A program made the position numbers and the translations under genes. Under the pieces are notes generated by a model, which searched no databases, was not told the origin of the DNA, and saw nothing but the letters and a program-made list of their open reading frames with translations. A stretch of 64,000 nucleotides of DNA, taken from contig JAGZJZ010000033.1 in the NCBI GenBank assembly GCA_018365455.1, forward strand, positions 5,601 to 69,600. The letters are read 5' to 3'. Source of the DNA: Clostridiales bacterium (GTDB lineage: Bacteria > Bacillota > Clostridia > Lachnospirales > Lachnospiraceae). Below are positions 9,614 through 18,556 of this stretch, piece by piece; positions within the stretch are counted from its first letter, which is position 1; every line of letters starts with the position of its first letter.

Positions 9614-12600
9614 TCAGATCTCCTTTCCAAAGATAAAGTCATATAATGTCTGATACAGCCGGTCTGGTTCAATGGGTTTAGCCAGATGGGCATTCATTCC
9701 TGCTGCTTTACTTTTCTCAATGTCATCGTCAAAAGCATTGGCAGTCATGGCAATAATCGGTATGGTTTCGGCATCCACATTGCTCAGATGACGGATATTA
9801 TTTGCCGACGTTAATCCATCCATCAAAGGCATTCGGATATCCATCAGGATGGCATCATAATATCCCGGTTCTGATTTACTGAACAATTCTATCGCCCGCA
9901 GGCCGTGTTCCGCCGTGTCAACGGTAAATCCCTTGTCCTCCAGCAACATGGCAGCCACCTCTGTATTAATCAGATTATCTTCCACTAGCAGCACACGTTT
10001 GCCGGTAAAATCATAATTGATTACCTCCTCCTGATGGGTCTGTTCTTCCTGTTCACCCAGTGCCTTGGTAAATGCAGAGACCAGTGAGGATTTAAACATT
10101 GGTTTACTCATCAGTAAATTTACGCCGGCAAGCTTCGCCTCATGTTCAATGGACAGCCAGTCATAAGCTGTCATAATAATAATAGTAACTTCCGGTCCTA
10201 CAATCTCACGGATTCGGCGGGCAGTCTCTATCCCGTCCATTTCAGGCATTTTCCAGTCTATCAGGATCATATCATAATATTTTCCAATACCCCACAGCAT
10301 TTTTACGCGGTCAATTGCCTTACGCCCGCTGTCCACCCATTCCGCCTTGATTCCGATTTCCTGAAGAGTGGTTATTGTGCTTTCACAGACAGCCACGTCA
10401 TCATCTACCACCAGTGTTTTCAGGTGGGAGAAATTATAATTGGTTTTTTTCTGATTGTGGCGCAGCTTCTCTTCCTCTGTAATGCCAAGCTTTACGTCTA
10501 CAGTAAATTCCGATCCGATTCCTTTTATGGAACGAACAGTTATTTTACCATCCATCATATCCACAATGTTTTTGGAAATCGCCAGCCCCAGCCCGGTACC
10601 GCCATACAAAGCAGTTGTACCGGAACTCTCCTGTGAAAAAGGCTCGAAGATATGCACCAGATAATCTTCGCTCATCCCAACGCCGGTATCATTGATGATA
10701 AATCGCAGAACAGCATCATTCTTGGTCTTCCTTTGCAGTGCTGCTGAAAAAGTGACTTTACCGCTTTCGTTGGTAAATTTAATTGCATTGCTCAGAATAT
10801 TAATCAATACCTGTTGCAACTTCATGGCATCCCCTATGTAGTAGTCATCCAGAACCGGATCCACAATGCACTCATACTCCACACCTTTAGCCGCCGCCTG
10901 AGAATAACAGATAGAGTTCACCCCTGTTAAGAACTCTTCCACAGGTATCTTCTCTTTTTTCAGCAGCATCTTCCCGCTTTCTATCCGGCTCATGTCCAGA
11001 ATATCATTGATCAGAGCCAGCAAAAAACGGGAAGAGATACCGATCTTGGAGATGCAGTCTGCCACCTGCTCATCATCACCGATAGAACGGGCTGCTATTG
11101 CACTCATACCGATAATTGCATTCATAGGAGTACGGATTTCATGGCTCATCCTGGAAAGAAAGTCAGATTTGGCTGCATTCGCCTGTTCAGCAGCAACTAA
11201 TGCTGCAGACAATTCCTCTTTCTGCTTCTGCTCCTGCCGGACAACATCCGTGGCATCGTTACACGCTATACACACTCGTCCCAGATCCTGGCTGATATAG
11301 AACACCTGAAAACGCTTGACATAAACGATACCATATTCATCCTTCATCTCAGTGATAAAGGTATAGGTGTCCTGTTCCGCCAGCGTCTTTCTGATATAGG
11401 CGTAATCCAGTTTAGCAAGAAGCTCTTTCTTCGGCATCTCATCCATATACTTTTCTGCAACGGCACGTATGTCCGCCCGAAAGCCATCTTTGCACGAAAA
11501 TGTTATCTTTTCACTTCCGGTAAGCGAAAACATTCTGTGCGTATCCTGTTCCATATCAATTTCCATTATAATGTCATAGTCCAGTTCCGTTATTCTGCTA
11601 AGCAGCTGTGACTGAAGTTTCTGCTCCGTAATATCGAACATATAAAAAAAGATAATCACATCACCGGTCTCAGGATTCATGGAAGAACGAAAACTCATGC
11701 TGCACCAAAAAGCGCTCCCCTCTTCGCTGCGACATAAAAAATCAAAGTGGTAATCCACCTTTCCTGCCTCGTGGTCAGCCAGCACCTTCTCCCGGCATAG
11801 CGTATCCCGTATCTTCTCCCCATATGCCGTATCTACAGCAGATGCCGACAGATTATACACTGTTTTTTCATATGAATCCCCTACGTGCGCAATGGCGATC
11901 TCCGATGAGGAAACATAACTCTCAACCTTATCCTGGGTGATGTTAATCCGCCCTTGAATACCCCCTCCTGCGGAAGACAGCTCCGTAAAATATTCCAGTT
12001 CCTTTTCGTACAGCTCTTTATCCCGCTGCTGCAGCTTCTTTTCATCCGTAATATCCACAAATACGCAATAAAAGTACCGCTCATTATCTTCTTCCGTAAG
12101 AAGCTGCGCCTTAATGGAAATCCATTTCACCGATCCGTCTTTGCAGAGCAGACGGTTTTCATTTTGAATGGTATTGCTCTCCTCCAGCTGTGCTTTCAGC
12201 CGGTCCGTCATAACCTCCAGATCATCCGGATAAATCACAGAGGACATTTTATTACCCATCTGTGCAAATTCTTCGCGGGTATAGCCAATGAATTCAAACA
12301 GTCCGTCATTCGCATCAATTACCGAAAAATCCGCATCAAAATGACACCGGAACACTGCTCCCGGAATATTATTATAGATATGAAGCACTTCTTCCTGAGC
12401 CTGCTTCTGAGCAGTAATATCAACACAAACAGATGTAATAGCCGGCTTCCCATTCTCCGCCGTCATCTTACGCCCTACATCATGCACCCAGATATAGGTA
12501 CCGTCCTTTTTCTTCATCCGGTATTCAACGACATATTCCCCTTTATCTGCGATCTGGATATCTACTGCATCATCCACTCTCGCCCGGTCCCCCGGATGCA

Positions 12601-13201
12601 TACATTGGGTAATCATTCCGCCAATATCAGTAACAAATTCCTCTTCATTTTCATAACCCAGATATTCCAGCATCCGCCGGTTAATAAAATAAAACGGGAA
12701 TCCAGGCTCCATATAACCGCCCATCATTCCCCCTGCCAGGGAATCATTTAAAAGTGCCTGACGCTGCTGCATCACATTTTCCATCACCAGAGTCTGTGGA
12801 TAATGCTCTTCTCCTCTTTGGCTGCTGCCTGGTTCTGCAAAGTGCAAACTGCAAACCAGCCATCTGTTTTCCTGCCTGCACAGAGCAAAAAAGCCGTGCA
12901 GGCGCCATGCGTACACGGAATTTTTGAGTGTAAATTCAGCCGTCATAATATAAATAGAATCATGATAAAACTGCTCGTGAATCACTGAGAGATTCATTGC
13001 AAACGGCTCCGGAATCTCCCGAATATCGGTAAGGACATAATTTGCCATATCGGTCTTTCCAAAGGCAAACTCTTTCTCTCCCGTGCCAATAAACTGAATA
13101 TCATCAGCCAGAAATTCTGTCGTCAACACTGCATTCCTCTGTTCAAACCAGGAGCTGCAGAATAGCCGGGCTGTCTGCCTTGCAGAAATTTGTTCCTTCA
13201 T
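9614..13201 (-). CDS. Hybrid histidine kinase: SnoaL-like domain, PAS repeats, HisKA/HATPase, two receivers
   Basis: A 1195-residue soluble hybrid kinase. Residues 1-125 look like a SnoaL/NTF2-type cone fold, an unusual input module for a kinase. PAS domains follow at about 145-270, 285-400 and further on. The HisKA histidine lies in SHEIRTPMNA near residue 684. The HATPase boxes NILSNAIKF, DTGVGMS and GTGLGLAI are intact. Two receivers end the protein: LIDWKMPEMDG near residue 982 and LMDIRMPLMDG near 1120. ATG at 13201 is chosen because GAGG lies seven bases upstream; the in-frame codon at 13225 has no such site. It is the first gene of a two-gene operon with the second hybrid kinase, which suggests hetero-signalling or shared phosphotransfer. 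There is no signal peptide or membrane segment, so the stimulus is probably intracellular. Confidence 0.92.
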   Translation of the reverse strand: MKEQISARQTARLFCSSWFEQRNAVLTTEFLADDIQFIGTGEKEFAFGKTDMANYVLTDIREIPEPFAMNLSVIHEQFYHDSIYIMTAEFTLKNSVYAWRLHGFFALCRQENRWLVCSLHFAEPGSSQRGEEHYPQTLVMENVMQQRQALLNDSLAGGMMGGYMEPGFPFYFINRRMLEYLGYENEEEFVTDIGGMITQCMHPGDRARVDDAVDIQIADKGEYVVEYRMKKKDGTYIWVHDVGRKMTAENGKPAITSVCVDITAQKQAQEEVLHIYNNIPGAVFRCHFDADFSVIDANDGLFEFIGYTREEFAQMGNKMSSVIYPDDLEVMTDRLKAQLEESNTIQNENRLLCKDGSVKWISIKAQLLTEEDNERYFYCVFVDITDEKKLQQRDKELYEKELEYFTELSSAGGGIQGRINITQDKVESYVSSSEIAIAHVGDSYEKTVYNLSASAVDTAYGEKIRDTLCREKVLADHEAGKVDYHFDFLCRSEEGSAFWCSMSFRSSMNPETGDVIIFFYMFDITEQKLQSQLLSRITELDYDIIMEIDMEQDTHRMFSLTGSEKITFSCKDGFRADIRAVAEKYMDEMPKKELLAKLDYAYIRKTLAEQDTYTFITEMKDEYGIVYVKRFQVFYISQDLGRVCIACNDATDVVRQEQKQKEELSAALVAAEQANAAKSDFLSRMSHEIRTPMNAIIGMSAIAARSIGDDEQVADCISKIGISSRFLLALINDILDMSRIESGKMLLKKEKIPVEEFLTGVNSICYSQAAAKGVEYECIVDPVLDDYYIGDAMKLQQVLINILSNAIKFTNESGKVTFSAALQRKTKNDAVLRFIINDTGVGMSEDYLVHIFEPFSQESSGTTALYGGTGLGLAISKNIVDMMDGKITVRSIKGIGSEFTVDVKLGITEEEKLRHNQKKTNYNFSHLKTLVVDDDVAVCESTITTLQEIGIKAEWVDSGRKAIDRVKMLWGIGKYYDMILIDWKMPEMDGIETARRIREIVGPEVTIIIMTAYDWLSIEHEAKLAGVNLLMSKPMFKSSLVSAFTKALGEQEEQTHQEEVINYDFTGKRVLLVEDNLINTEVAAMLLEDKGFTVDTAEHGLRAIELFSKSEPGYYDAILMDIRMPLMDGLTSANNIRHLSNVDAETIPIIAMTANAFDDDIEKSKAAGMNAHLAKPIEPDRLYQTLYDFIFGKEI

Positions 13202-13294
13202 ATCATTTCCTCTTTCTCTAAACAAAAATATACCGTTAATTTACGGTTCATAACACAGATATTTCGAGGTATTTCGCCAAAATATTTTATTTTC

Positions 13295-13323
13295 ATTTTA
13301 GCATAGAAAAAGAGGTTGTGCAA
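13295..13323 (-). promoter_or_regulatory. Promoter of the hybrid-kinase operon
   Basis: On the minus strand, -35 TTGCAC (13318-13323) and -10 TAAAAT (13295-13300) are separated by 17 bp. It lies about 95 bp upstream of the first kinase start. Confidence 0.6.
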
Positions 13324-13350
13324 TCATTTCAATACTCTGACTACAGTAAA

Positions 13351-13399
13351 AAATCTCCTTGTGTTAAGGTAGGTATCATGACTTAACACAAGGAGATTT
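13351..13399 (-). terminator. Rho-independent terminator after the M50-like protease gene
   Basis: A perfect 18-bp inverted repeat, AAATCTCCTTGTGTTAAG (13351-13368) and its complement (13382-13399), has a 13-base loop. On the minus strand the stem runs into a T-rich tail. It is 69 bp past the protease stop codon and upstream of the kinase promoter. Confidence 0.8.
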
Positions 13400-13467
13400 A
13401 AACACTACTTCGTTACAATGTAAGCGTAACTTCATTATAACTCCTGTAAAATATTTGTAGGTAAGGT

Positions 13468-14004
13468 TCAACTTTTATTTTTAGGTTTAAAAGCAGTAAG
13501 ATAGTTCTGAAAAATCTTCCTGCGCCAAGTGAAAAAAGTGAGAATGCCCAGGAGCAGGACAGCCAAAACTATGACCGCAATGGGGTTCATACCCGATACA
13601 TCTAGAAAATGCGTCACATCATCGTTCACAGGTGCATTTCCATTTAAATATAGGATCGGCACTAATATCCATGCCGCCCCGGAATAAACGGAACCCAGAA
13701 CGAACAGGCAGGAAAAGATCCGATAGAATGGCTTTTCATTTTCTTTCCGATACAACAGTATGTATATAGCCGCTGTTAAAACTGGCAGCAGCACCCCTCC
13801 CGCATGAAGCAGCGCCGAAGTTACCGGTTGATATACGCCTCCTTCGGAACTCATATGAGCCTGTAAAATACTAAAGTCTGTTATCCTTGCGCCACATAAA
13901 ACCGCTACCAGAGCATGACCTCCTTCATGTAGAAAAATATATAGGGGTACTACAATCACCAAACTGAGAAACAATAACAAAATATTTTTTGTTTTTTCAT
14001 TCAT
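13468..14004 (-). CDS. M50-like membrane zinc metalloprotease family protein
   Basis: A 178-residue integral membrane protein. The zinc motif HEGGH is at residues 26-30, inside the first hydrophobic helix, as in site-2-protease (M50) proteins. About four further hydrophobic helices follow. The second M50 motif, NPDG, is not clear; the nearest candidate near the C-terminus is GMNPIA, which lacks the aspartate, so activity is uncertain. ATG at 14004 is used with a GGAGG site ten bases upstream; an in-frame GTG at 14022 overlaps that site. The gene is monocistronic, with its own promoter and terminator, and divergent from a small membrane protein gene. Possible roles are membrane-protein cleavage or anti-sigma-factor processing, but no sigma factor is nearby. 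Confidence 0.65.
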   Translation of the reverse strand: MNEKTKNILLLFLSLVIVVPLYIFLHEGGHALVAVLCGARITDFSILQAHMSSEGGVYQPVTSALLHAGGVLLPVLTAAIYILLYRKENEKPFYRIFSCLFVLGSVYSGAAWILVPILYLNGNAPVNDDVTHFLDVSGMNPIAVIVLAVLLLGILTFFTWRRKIFQNYLTAFKPKNKS

Positions 14005-14039
14005 ACCTATGTTCCCTCCCACCTTGCTCTATTAAGGCT

Positions 14040-14068
14040 ATTATAGCAAAAGTGTACGGCGAGTACAA
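14040..14068 (-). promoter_or_regulatory. Promoter of the M50-like gene with overlapping inverted-repeat operator
   Basis: On the minus strand, -35 TTGTAC (14063-14068) and -10 TATAAT (14040-14045) are 17 bp apart. An inverted repeat, TGTAC-GGCGA-GTACA (14053-14067), overlaps the -35 box and spacer, so a repressor bound there would block polymerase. The cognate regulator is not identifiable in the window. Confidence 0.65.
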
Positions 14069-14102
14069 CTACTGAGAATATTTCTTATTAGCTGCTTTAC
14101 TC

Positions 14103-14131
14103 TTGGCATATTCAAGATTTTATAGTATGAT
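14103..14131 (+). promoter_or_regulatory. Promoter of the small cytochrome-b-like membrane protein gene
   Basis: TTGGCA (14103-14108) and TATGAT (14126-14131) are separated by 17 bp, each matching 5 of 6 consensus bases. It leads to a 145-bp untranslated leader before the gene start. Confidence 0.6.
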
Positions 14132-14276
14132 ACTGTGGTTAGACGCACCTAACTTTCAAAATATGATCTATAACTCAACTATTATAGATAACCCTCCCGA
14201 TCCCGTCCCCGGAACAGAATTGGGACGATCCAATGTCAGTATGGAAAAATACTATAAACCAAAAAGGAAAATACAT

Positions 14277-14636
14277 ATGATAAAACACAAAGACTTTACT
14301 TTTATGATGATTTCTGCTTTTTTATGTGCCGCTCTATTTGGGGTTAAAGTTACCGGAACTGCTGTTCATACCTTAATCGGTCTTCTATTGGGGATCCTCT
14401 CCACCGTTCACTTGTTTGCCAAATGGAAAAAATACAGGTTCATGCCGGTAAACATAAGGCGTATCGATCAAATTTTGATCCTGTCATTCCTGTTTATTTT
14501 GATTTCGGGAATTATTTCTCATCTGACAGCAGGCATGCTGCTCTTTAAAATTATACATAAATTATCTTCTCTGGTCTTTTGTATCAGTTTAATCGGACAT
14601 GTTGTCCAGCATAAGAAATATTTGATAAAAGCATAA
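14277..14636 (+). CDS. Small four-helix membrane protein, DUF4405-like, with cytochrome-b-like histidine pairs
   Basis: A 119-residue protein with four predicted membrane helices (about residues 7-24, 28-47, 64-83 and 88-111). ATG at 14277 follows an AAGGAAA site; a longer in-frame start at 14103 has no ribosome site and coincides with the promoter. Helix 2 carries H31 and H45, and helix 4 carries H94 and H108. Both pairs are 14 residues apart, the spacing of the four haem-ligating histidines in cytochrome b. This suggests two stacked b haems in the membrane. The DUF4405 family has been compared with cytochrome b, but that assignment is from memory and from the pattern. Redox partner and role are unknown. 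It is monocistronic and divergent from the M50-like gene. Confidence 0.6.
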   Translation: MIKHKDFTFMMISAFLCAALFGVKVTGTAVHTLIGLLLGILSTVHLFAKWKKYRFMPVNIRRIDQILILSFLFILISGIISHLTAGMLLFKIIHKLSSLVFCISLIGHVVQHKKYLIKA

Positions 14637-14644
14637 TCTGGTGT

Positions 14645-14770
14645 ATGATCCGAAACGTGACTTGCAACATGATTCGCAGCATGATCCGAAACGTGCTCTG
14701 CTACATGATCTGAAACGTGCTCTGCATCATGATCCAAAACGTGTTCTGCTTACATGATCCGAAACGTGTA
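14645..14770. repeat. 24-bp tandem repeats (about five and a half units)
   Basis: The core ATGATCCGAAACGTG recurs, with small changes, beginning at 14645, 14681, 14705, 14729 and 14754; a half-length unit begins at 14669. Full units are 24-25 bp and end in a CTCTGCTAC-like tail. The array begins 9 bp after the stop of the small membrane protein gene and lies before a hairpin. Units abut directly without unique spacers, so this is not CRISPR. Confidence 0.85.
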
Positions 14771-14786
14771 ATCCGCAACGAATTCA

Positions 14787-14817
14787 AACCTGCACGAAGT
14801 TCCACTTCGTGCAGGTT
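14787..14817 (-). terminator. Perfect 14-bp hairpin at the end of the carbohydrate ABC operon
   Basis: AACCTGCACGAAGT (14787-14800) pairs with its complement (14804-14817) around a 3-base loop. It lies 28 bp past the permease stop codon on the minus strand. The following tail has only three Ts, so it may be a weak terminator or an mRNA-stabilising 3' stem. It could also serve transcripts arriving from the plus strand. Confidence 0.55.
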
Positions 14818-14844
14818 GTCAGCGCAATCGGCTTTATTTATATC

Positions 14845-15804
14845 TTATACCGTTCTTTCAGAACGCTCCGTTACAATCTGAAGCAGCACAGCTGCAATAA
14901 TAATGAATCCCTTTATAATATCCTGAGGATAGGAGGGAACCGCCATTAAATTCATAATATTTCCAATGAGTGCCAATACCAGCGCCCCCACCACTGTCTT
15001 TATTACAAACCCGTTTCCTCCAGCCAGGCTTGCACCGCCGATTACACATGCAGTAATGGCATCCAGCTCCTGTCCCACTCCTACGGACGCACTGCCGGTT
15101 GAACTTCTGGACGCTACAAAAATCCCTGCCAGGGCAGCCAATACACCTGAAATGGCATAAACAGATATCAGATAACGTTTAACCCGGATTCCTGCCAGTT
15201 CCACCGTAGTCTCATTGCTCCCCACAGCTATCACGATACGTCCAAAAGCTGTATATTTCTGAATAAACCAAAAAATCACTACAATCAGTACGGTAAATAG
15301 AATAATGGGGTAAAACAGTTCTTTTTTTACCAGCAGATCCAGATACCCCTTTTCTAATTTGATCGGTGTTCCGTTAGTAAGTACAAATGCCATTCCTCTG
15401 GCTATTGTCATCATTGCCAGAGAAGCTACGAATCCCTGCATCTTCGTATAAGCAACCAGCACTCCTATAAAAGTTCCCATAAGAAGCCCCGCCGCCAGGG
15501 ATATGAGAATTGCTAAGATTAAATTCATGGAAAAATCCCGAATTAGAATGGCTGTCAGCGATGCACCAAATGCCATGACAGAGCCGACTGATAAATCAAT
15601 TCCTCCCGTTAAGATTACAAATAGCATACCAATTGCCACGCAAATAGGTGCTGCCTGCTGCAAAGCTATATTTCTCAGGTTCATTACCGTCAGAAAATTT
15701 TCCGATAACAGGCAACAGACAATAAATAAAATGATAAAGATGATATATGTATTATTTTGTATTAACAGCTGCCGAATCCGGCGCTTCTTTTTCTCCTGCT
15801 GCAT
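14845..15804 (-). CDS. Sugar ABC transporter permease (RbsC/BPD_transp_2 family)
   Basis: The membrane channel subunit of a CUT2-type sugar importer, about 319 residues with eight or more hydrophobic helices. The motif GGIDLSVGSVMAFGA near residue 70 and IGGASLAGGNGFV in the C-terminal third are typical of ribose/xylose-type permeases. I use ATG at 15804, which has GGGGG about nine bases upstream, rather than ATG at 15825, which lies inside the end of the ATPase gene without a ribosome site. It is the last gene of the operon and works with the ATPase and binding protein just upstream. The sugar is not decidable from sequence; the FGGY kinase in the same operon suggests a ketose or polyol. Confidence 0.9.
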   Translation of the reverse strand: MQQEKKKRRIRQLLIQNNTYIIFIILFIVCCLLSENFLTVMNLRNIALQQAAPICVAIGMLFVILTGGIDLSVGSVMAFGASLTAILIRDFSMNLILAILISLAAGLLMGTFIGVLVAYTKMQGFVASLAMMTIARGMAFVLTNGTPIKLEKGYLDLLVKKELFYPIILFTVLIVVIFWFIQKYTAFGRIVIAVGSNETTVELAGIRVKRYLISVYAISGVLAALAGIFVASRSSTGSASVGVGQELDAITACVIGGASLAGGNGFVIKTVVGALVLALIGNIMNLMAVPSYPQDIIKGFIIIAAVLLQIVTERSERTV

Positions 15805-15808
15805 CCGC

Positions 15809-17302
15809 TTATACCCCCATAGCATATTTTATTAAATTGCTTTCAGCCAGTTCTTCCTTACTCAGTTCCCCGGTTATCCTTCCCTGGAACATAATCATTG
15901 CCCGGTCGCACATGCCGATAATCTCCGGCATTTCGGATGAAATCATAATAACCGCCACCCCATTTTCCGCAAGTGAATTCATTATTTTATAAATTTCTAT
16001 CTTGGCGCCAATGTCCACACCCCTGGTGGGTTCATCAAAGACCACGCATTTACAGTCTGCTGCCAGCCATTTGGCAAGTGCTATTTTTTGCTGGTTGCCT
16101 CCGCTCAGGCTGTTTGCATGATCCTCGGTAGAACCATATTTCGTCGACAGTCCGGTAAGCAAATCACAGACATACTTTTTCTCTTTCTTATGGTTAATTA
16201 CACCAAACCGATTGGTAATTTTTCCAATTGCAGCCAGGGTGGTATTCACACGAATACTCTGTTCCAATAGAAGGCCCTGTTTTTTCCGATCCTCCGGCAG
16301 CAGTCCAAACCCGCTTTTGATTGCTTCTTTCGGATCCTTGAAATTCACCTTTTTCCCAAAGTAAATGATATTCCCGGATTCTTTGGGATCCGCGCCAAAA
16401 ATTGCACGCATCGTTTCCGTCCTGCCAGATCCCACGAGGCCGCTGAATCCCAGTATTTCTCCGGATTTTACATAGAAGCTGACATTGTTCACCAGCCCTC
16501 CGGCATTCAGCCCCTCAACACGGAGCACTTCTTTTCCAATGACTGCACTTCGCCCGGGAAACAACTGGGTCAGATCCCTGCCCACCATCATATTGACCAG
16601 CTTTTGTTTATCAATGGAAGCAGTTGGCACCGTCCCAACATAGGTGCCATCCTTCAACACCGTAATGTGATCGCTAAGCTGAAAAATTTCCTCCAGCCGA
16701 TGGGAAATATAAATAATACTGGTTCCTTCTGATTTCAGTTTTCGAATTACTTCAAATAACTTCTCTATTTCAGAAAATGTCAGGACTGCAGTAGGTTCAT
16801 CTAATACCAATACCTTGGCATTGCGTGTCAGACATTTGCAGATCTCCACTACCTGCTGATATGCCACACTCAAATTTCCCACCCGCATACCGGGATCTAT
16901 TTCCCCGAATCCCAGTTTCTCCAGCTGTTTTTTTGCATCAGCCTTTAATTGTCTCCAGTTAATAGTCAGTTTTCCCCCGGATAATTTATCGATAAAGATA
17001 TTCTCTGCCACGGTCAGATCCGGTGCCAGCATAAACTCCTGGTAAATCACGGCTATCCCCTGTTCCTTGGCATCTTTTGGGCCATTGATTTTAATCCGGG
17101 TACCATCCACCAGAATCTCTCCGTCATCCTTTTGATACGCACCGGATAAAACTTTCATAAGCGTTGACTTTCCTGCGCCGTTTTCTCCGATCAGAGCATG
17201 TACCTCTCCTTTCTGAACCTTTAACGAAACATCCGTCAGCGCCTTAACACCTCCGAAATGCTTGGTTATATTATTCATCTCAAGTCTGTATTCGTCCTGC
17301 AT
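15809..17302 (-). CDS. Sugar ABC transporter ATP-binding protein (RbsA/MglA family)
   Basis: A 497-residue double-ATPase subunit of a CUT2 sugar importer, acting at the inner face of the membrane. The first cassette has Walker A GENGAGKST near residue 34 and Walker B VLVLDEPTAVL. The second cassette has the usual degenerate P-loop GLVGSGRTE, signature LSGGNQQK and Walker B VVFDEPTRGVD. This asymmetry is normal for the family. ATG at 17302 follows GGAGG with good spacing; the in-frame ATG at 17314 overlaps that site. It is 80 bp after the binding-protein gene, and its stop lies just before the permease start, so translation is coupled. Confidence 0.93.
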   Translation of the reverse strand: MQDEYRLEMNNITKHFGGVKALTDVSLKVQKGEVHALIGENGAGKSTLMKVLSGAYQKDDGEILVDGTRIKINGPKDAKEQGIAVIYQEFMLAPDLTVAENIFIDKLSGGKLTINWRQLKADAKKQLEKLGFGEIDPGMRVGNLSVAYQQVVEICKCLTRNAKVLVLDEPTAVLTFSEIEKLFEVIRKLKSEGTSIIYISHRLEEIFQLSDHITVLKDGTYVGTVPTASIDKQKLVNMMVGRDLTQLFPGRSAVIGKEVLRVEGLNAGGLVNNVSFYVKSGEILGFSGLVGSGRTETMRAIFGADPKESGNIIYFGKKVNFKDPKEAIKSGFGLLPEDRKKQGLLLEQSIRVNTTLAAIGKITNRFGVINHKKEKKYVCDLLTGLSTKYGSTEDHANSLSGGNQQKIALAKWLAADCKCVVFDEPTRGVDIGAKIEIYKIMNSLAENGVAVIMISSEMPEIIGMCDRAMIMFQGRITGELSKEELAESNLIKYAMGV

Positions 17303-17381
17303 AGTATCCTCCATATTCCGGCATACACCGGTAGTCCATAATTGAAACAGGCTCTATGAACTACCAGTGAATATTTAAGAT

Positions 17382-18494
17382 TTAAAATCCAAATTCGTAA
17401 TGTTCATCAACGTTTTCTTTTGTCACGGCAACTGCCTCCGTCAAAATAACATCGTCATAGCTTTTCCAGTCCTTTTTATCCACCAGGATTTCTTTGGCAA
17501 CTTCTATACCTTTTTCAGCTACTTTATATGGAGAATTTTCTCCTGTACCAAAATATTTTCCTTCTTTGATCAGATCATATGCTTCTTTTGCCCCATCTGC
17601 TGCTGCAACCATATCTACGCCGGTAATTCCTGCATTTTCCAGTGCTTCCATTCCGCCAAATAACATCTGGTCGTTTTCTCCCAGCATACAGTTCAAGTCT
17701 TTGTTGGCAGTAATTAAATCTTCTGCCGCAGTTAATCCCTCTTCCCTTGTTCCTGCACCCCAGCCTTGTCCACGCAGGGTAAATCTGGCTTTTTCATTGG
17801 ATGCTTTTCCATTTTTCATTAAATCATCCTCAAATTGCTGTGCCGCTTCCCACGCTTCTTCTTCACTGTATCCGGCTCTGCTTTCAATGATTCCGCAGAA
17901 TAAACCCAGCCTTCTTTCCATACATGCCACATTTCCTTTTAATGCACTCAGGAGTACCGCAATGATTTCTTTGTCTTTGTCAAACTGATCGCCGTATGCT
18001 TTTCCCACCAGTCTGCCATTTTGTTTATTGTCGGAATATATCGTGGTACATTGATTACATTCTCCCACCCCACTGTCCAGATTAATCACCGGAATATCTG
18101 CCTCTGCAGCCGCGTTGATGCTTGGAATGCAGGCATCCGGCTCAACACTGTCCAGAAAGATCAGATCCATTCCCTGGGTAATAAATGTCTCTAAATTTTC
18201 AGTTTCTTTACTGGTATCACTGTTGGCATCCAAAACGGTACATTTCCATCCCTTTTCTTCCGAAAGTTTTTTTACCGCCTCCACCAGGCTGACAAAGTAG
18301 GGGGAATCCTGTGTCTTGATTGCAAAACCGACTTTAATATCTGACTTTTCCTGCCCATCAGCCGCCGATACCTGTTCCTCAGCCGCACCCTTTCCTGCTG
18401 CTGTTGTTTCTTTTTCCTGCCCATTGCTGCCGCATCCCGCCATTGCTATCACCATTGTCAAACACAGCACTGCACTTATCATTTTTTTAAACAT
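17382..18494 (-). CDS. Sugar-binding lipoprotein of a CUT2 ABC importer (RbsB-like)
   Basis: A secreted, lipid-anchored substrate-binding protein of about 370 residues. The signal peptide ends in a lipobox AMAG followed by C21, which would be acylated after cleavage. A Ser/Glu/Lys-rich linker follows, then a periplasmic-binding-protein-like I fold starting at KVGFAIKTQDSPYF with FLDSVEPDA and VINLDSG. I chose ATG at 18494 because the signal peptide begins there; the longer frame from 18545 adds a hydrophilic stretch. It lies between the URO-D-family gene and the ATPase gene. A cysteine pair (GECNQC) in the mature protein is unusual for the family. The ligand is unknown. Confidence 0.92.
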   Translation of the reverse strand: MFKKMISAVLCLTMVIAMAGCGSNGQEKETTAAGKGAAEEQVSAADGQEKSDIKVGFAIKTQDSPYFVSLVEAVKKLSEEKGWKCTVLDANSDTSKETENLETFITQGMDLIFLDSVEPDACIPSINAAAEADIPVINLDSGVGECNQCTTIYSDNKQNGRLVGKAYGDQFDKDKEIIAVLLSALKGNVACMERRLGLFCGIIESRAGYSEEEAWEAAQQFEDDLMKNGKASNEKARFTLRGQGWGAGTREEGLTAAEDLITANKDLNCMLGENDQMLFGGMEALENAGITGVDMVAAADGAKEAYDLIKEGKYFGTGENSPYKVAEKGIEVAKEILVDKKDWKSYDDVILTEAVAVTKENVDEHYEFGF

Positions 18495-18556
18495 ACCAAT
18501 ACCTCCGCTTATTTTATAATCATATGATTTGCCGCAATTTCCCACACAAGAATTTT

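Noticed and set aside
9570..9693. Short SDGMGGLKKGEAS string like the PP2C motif near the start of the second hybrid kinase
   Set aside because: The residues before it overlap the upstream kinase in another frame and show no PP2C similarity, so this is a coincidence with the real motif at 32799-32032.
14519..14737. Minus-strand His/Asp-rich frame (repeating EHVSDHVA)
   Set aside because: It is simply the 24-bp repeats read in frame. It overlaps the end of the membrane protein gene, has no ribosome site, and the last 25-bp unit breaks the frame.
14645..14770. CRISPR array
   Set aside because: Units abut with no unique spacers, and no cas genes are present.
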